From contig CAVQYQ010000006.1 of the NCBI GenBank assembly GCA_963718195.1, positions 248,001-312,000 of the forward strand: DNA of 64,000 nucleotides. The letters run 5' to 3'. Under the pieces are notes generated by a model. That model ran no database searches. It saw only the letters and a list, made by a program, of their open reading frames with translations, and had not been told where the DNA came from. Origin of the DNA: MADRE3 sp963718195 (GTDB taxonomy: Bacteria; Desulfobacterota; Desulfobulbia; Desulfobulbales; Desulfocapsaceae). The translations under genes and the position numbers were made by a program. Below are positions 61,750 to 64,000 of the stretch, piece after piece (the first letter of the stretch is position 1; each line of letters begins with the position of its first letter).

Positions 61750-64000
61750 TTACCCCTTGATGTAGGCACTGATATCTACTTCATCAATCTGCTCGGGGTT
61801 CATGTATTCTCTGGCATACTCGAGATAGGCCCCGCTGGTCAAGAATAACTTGAAGAGGCTTGCATCGATGTGATGATCTTTTTCCATGAAACCCATGATT
61901 TTTATCGCTTCACTGAGTGTTTTTGATTTTTTGTAAGGCCGGTCAGAGGCGGTGAGCGCTTCAAAAATATCGGCAATTACCATTATTTTCGCGGGTAGGG
62001 TCATCTGGTCGCCATGCAATTTCCGGGGATACCCGGTTCCATCGATCTTCTCGTGATGGCCTCCTGCAATGTCTGATACGTCCCGCAGATGTTTCGGGTA
62101 TGGCAATTTTTTCAGCATAATGATGGTCTGCACGATATGGTCGTTGATCTGGTATCGTTCTTCATCTGTGAGTGTACCCCTGGCCACACTAAGATTGTGA
62201 AGTTCTCCTCTGTTGTACAGGTGTCGTGGAACATCCAGGATAAAACCGTACTCATTCTGGGCACCGATGATCTCCTGTTTAGAACGGATGAACAGATGAT
62301 CATCACGATCAGCGATAAGTGATTCTTCCACCGGCAATGGAGGTGGCGCAGTCCTTGCTTTACGCTGGCTTTCTTCCCAGGAAATTCCTAACCGGTCATC
62401 GATGGTTCTCATCCAGGTGCGTTCGGCGATTTGTTGCAACCGTTCAATCTTTTCCGCAGCCATGAATTCACCACCCAGGTTGCACTCGGCAACAAAAGCA
62501 AATTCTTCATCGAGCTCCAGCCAGGTCGATTCGAGCTGCTGATGTGCCTTCGCTTCATCCTCTCCCTGGGCGCATTGCTCCCAGTAATGAACCTGTGCAT
62601 CTCTTTTCAACAGTTCAAATCTCATCCTGATTTCATGAATACGGTCATAGATGGTTTCCAGTTTTGTTGCCTTATCAACAACAAACTCTGGCGTTGTCAC
62701 CTTACCACAATCGTGCAGCCAGCTGGCGATGTGCAATGCTTCCCATTCCTCATCATTGATAGTGAAATCAGCAAAACCATCATCCTGTGACTCGCAGGCT
62801 TTCTGGGCCAGCAATTTGGTGAGGACCGGGACACGCTGGCAGTGACCGCCGGTGTAAGGCGATTTTGAGTCAATGGCCCCGGCCAGCAGTTTGATAAAAG
62901 ACTCCAGAAGATCTTTCTGCATTCTGAGCATCTGGCGACTTTCAAGCGTCACCGCACCAAACCCGGAGAGTGCGTCAATAAAGGCGAGGCGCCCGACATG
63001 CTCCTGAGATTCGATTTGCCTCTCAGTTCTAAAGATCAGGCAGAGAACTCCAATTGCCTGCTGCTGGCGGTTCATCTCAGGAATGACGATAACCTGTGCC
63101 GAGGAGAGGCCGGACTCTTTTGCCAGCCTGTCGTCGGTTAGAACCGTATTCAGCGGTTGGACGACCCGGTGACCACCATTGAGAATCTGCACGAGGGCGG
63201 CATCGCTCTCAAGGTCAAAGATCGGGAGAATCTCGGGACTCAAGGGGCCTTTAACCCGGGTCTGGACAGCGCCGGGGACAAGCGATTGAGTGGCTTCACT
63301 GACCACATAGGAAAAAGCGCCATCTGCCTCGCTGATGGTCATGATTTCCTCGTTGATCATTTTCAGCAGTTTGTCAAAATCCTGCTCACTGGCAAGAGAG
63401 GTGATCAGTGAAATAAATTTACCGATTGTTACCTCCATCAGAGCCATTGCCTGCCCCAATTCCTCAACCTCCTTGATAACTGAATGGCTCCTTTTTTTAT
63501 CGTTAAAGTCAAAGCGACATATCCGCCTGGTGTCTTCGGCCAGCATTTTAATGGGACTGGAAATTTTCCTGGCAAGTAACCAGGTGAATGGGATTGCCAG
63601 CAGGATCATGACGACCGTATAGGTGAGTACCTTCTGCTGGAGCATCCGTGCATCCTTGAGTATTTCCTTTTCAGGGGCGAGGCTGACTAAATATAAATTA
63701 TCACGCCCCTGCATGTCCAGGTTCCGTGTCGAGCCGAGCCATTGCTCACTGTCGAAGGTAAACTCATAGAATGAATCGAGTATAGTCGGGAGCGCGGCTG
63801 CATAGTTTAAAACGGGGCTTCCCAGGTCTGCTGCACGGGATCGATCCTCTTTACCCTGTGGCCCGGCCATCAGTTTTTCCGGGTCCTGGTAGGCGGTAAC
63901 CCAGTAATCCTTGCCGGCTTTGTCAAAGAGAATCAGCTGTGACTGGGGGGTCTGCCGATGTTTTGCAAGTGTTTGTGAGAGATGAAAAAGGGAAATGTCA
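61750..64000 (-). CDS. HD-GYP domain sensor protein, N-terminus beyond the window
   Basis: The frame is open to position 64000, so at least 749 residues are encoded and the true start lies outside. Visible in order: part of an extracytoplasmic Cache-type sensor (TPQSQLILFDKAGKDYWVT...), a membrane helix (VVMILLAIPFTWLLA), HAMP, a GAF-like domain and a C-terminal HD-GYP domain with LHDCGKV (HD) and HHEKIDGTGYP (GYP). HD-GYP domains hydrolyse cyclic di-GMP. An extra loop of about 120 residues separates the HD and GYP halves. It would link a periplasmic signal to c-di-GMP levels. Confidence 0.88.
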   Translation of the reverse strand, partial: DISLFHLSQTLAKHRQTPQSQLILFDKAGKDYWVTAYQDPEKLMAGPQGKEDRSRAADLGSPVLNYAAALPTILDSFYEFTFDSEQWLGSTRNLDMQGRDNLYLVSLAPEKEILKDARMLQQKVLTYTVVMILLAIPFTWLLARKISSPIKMLAEDTRRICRFDFNDKKRSHSVIKEVEELGQAMALMEVTIGKFISLITSLASEQDFDKLLKMINEEIMTISEADGAFSYVVSEATQSLVPGAVQTRVKGPLSPEILPIFDLESDAALVQILNGGHRVVQPLNTVLTDDRLAKESGLSSAQVIVIPEMNRQQQAIGVLCLIFRTERQIESQEHVGRLAFIDALSGFGAVTLESRQMLRMQKDLLESFIKLLAGAIDSKSPYTGGHCQRVPVLTKLLAQKACESQDDGFADFTINDEEWEALHIASWLHDCGKVTTPEFVVDKATKLETIYDRIHEIRMRFELLKRDAQVHYWEQCAQGEDEAKAHQQLESTWLELDEEFAFVAECNLGGEFMAAEKIERLQQIAERTWMRTIDDRLGISWEESQRKARTAPPPLPVEESLIADRDDHLFIRSKQEIIGAQNEYGFILDVPRHLYNRGELHNLSVARGTLTDEERYQINDHIVQTIIMLKKLPYPKHLRDVSDIAGGHHEKIDGTGYPRKLHGDQMTLPAKIMVIADIFEALTASDRPYKKSKTLSEAIKIMGFMEKDHHIDASLFKLFLTSGAYLEYAREYMNPEQIDEVDISAYIKG

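Noticed and set aside
1..64000. tRNA, rRNA, CRISPR arrays, insertion sequences, prophage
   Set aside because: No tRNA T-loop motifs, rRNA segments, regularly spaced repeats, transposases or integrases were seen on either strand.

Overview
The window reads as chromosomal DNA of an anaerobic, hydrogen-metabolising Gram-negative bacterium, most likely a sulfate reducer of the Desulfobacterota (Desulfobulbales-like). This is inferred from gene content: an HdrA / DsrK-HdrD-like / MvhDGA electron-bifurcation operon, Na+-NQR, glycyl-radical chemistry, bactofilin and a divergent fused acetyl-CoA carboxylase. No 16S or dsr marker is present, so the placement is an inference. About 52 protein genes, one cobalamin riboswitch, four SECIS-type hairpins and one programmed frameshift can be supported. 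I see no rRNA, tRNA, CRISPR array or insertion sequence.

Layout. 1-1882 (minus): a partial gene, a small zinc-ribbon protein, bactofilin and an M23 peptidase. 2067-3908: Uup-type ABC-F ATPase. 4185-9133: a sucrose operon (sucrose-phosphate synthase, sucrose-phosphatase, amylosucrase). 9196-12603: DNA ligase and a tautomerase (minus), then GalE. 12884-22493 (plus): the centrepiece, a hydrogenase maturation protease, a DsrK/HdrD-like subunit, HdrA, MvhD, MvhG, MvhA, a small CxxC protein and HypD. 22587-23446 (minus): a PilZ protein and a small membrane protein. 23610-29494: GltB and GltD. 29508-38752 (mostly minus): ClC channel, chorismate synthase, a SCO1/cytochrome c/lipoprotein set, a DsrE protein (plus), fused carboxyltransferase and biotin carboxylase. 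39076-42713 (plus): CorC, Lnt and prfB. 42743-49833 (minus): apbE-nqrABCDEF-nqrM. 50153-55955 (plus): HerA-like ATPase, glycyl-radical activase and enzyme. 55948-64000: PanE-like reductase, a zinc-ribbon serine protease, a cobalamin-riboswitch unit with three tiny orphan genes, BKACE, a DMT permease and a truncated HD-GYP sensor.

Main observation. Four genes of the Hdr-Mvh operon carry an in-frame TGA exactly where their families have a functional cysteine: PE-U-GHA in the DsrK/HdrD-like subunit, NDCSM-U in HdrA, LG-U-HLGECHY in MvhD and DP-U-MSCATH in MvhA. Each TGA is followed, 25-30 nt later, by a hairpin with GG in a 5-nt loop, as expected of bacterial SECIS elements. The operon therefore appears to encode a hydrogen-dependent electron-bifurcating complex with selenocysteine in four subunits, including an [NiFeSe] active site. 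Standard gene calling would break all four genes. The DsrK/HdrD-like subunit also carries an N-terminal excisionase/MerR-type helix-turn-helix.

Second observation. A complete minus-strand adenosylcobalamin riboswitch (about 59484-59640) with its own terminator lies in front of three unrecognised 63-69-residue genes, two of which look related, and a terminator follows the last. Other points of note are an nqrC split by two mutually compensating frameshifts, an alpha-beta carboxyltransferase fusion beside a divergent biotin carboxylase, and a serine protease with a coiled coil between its catalytic His and Asp.
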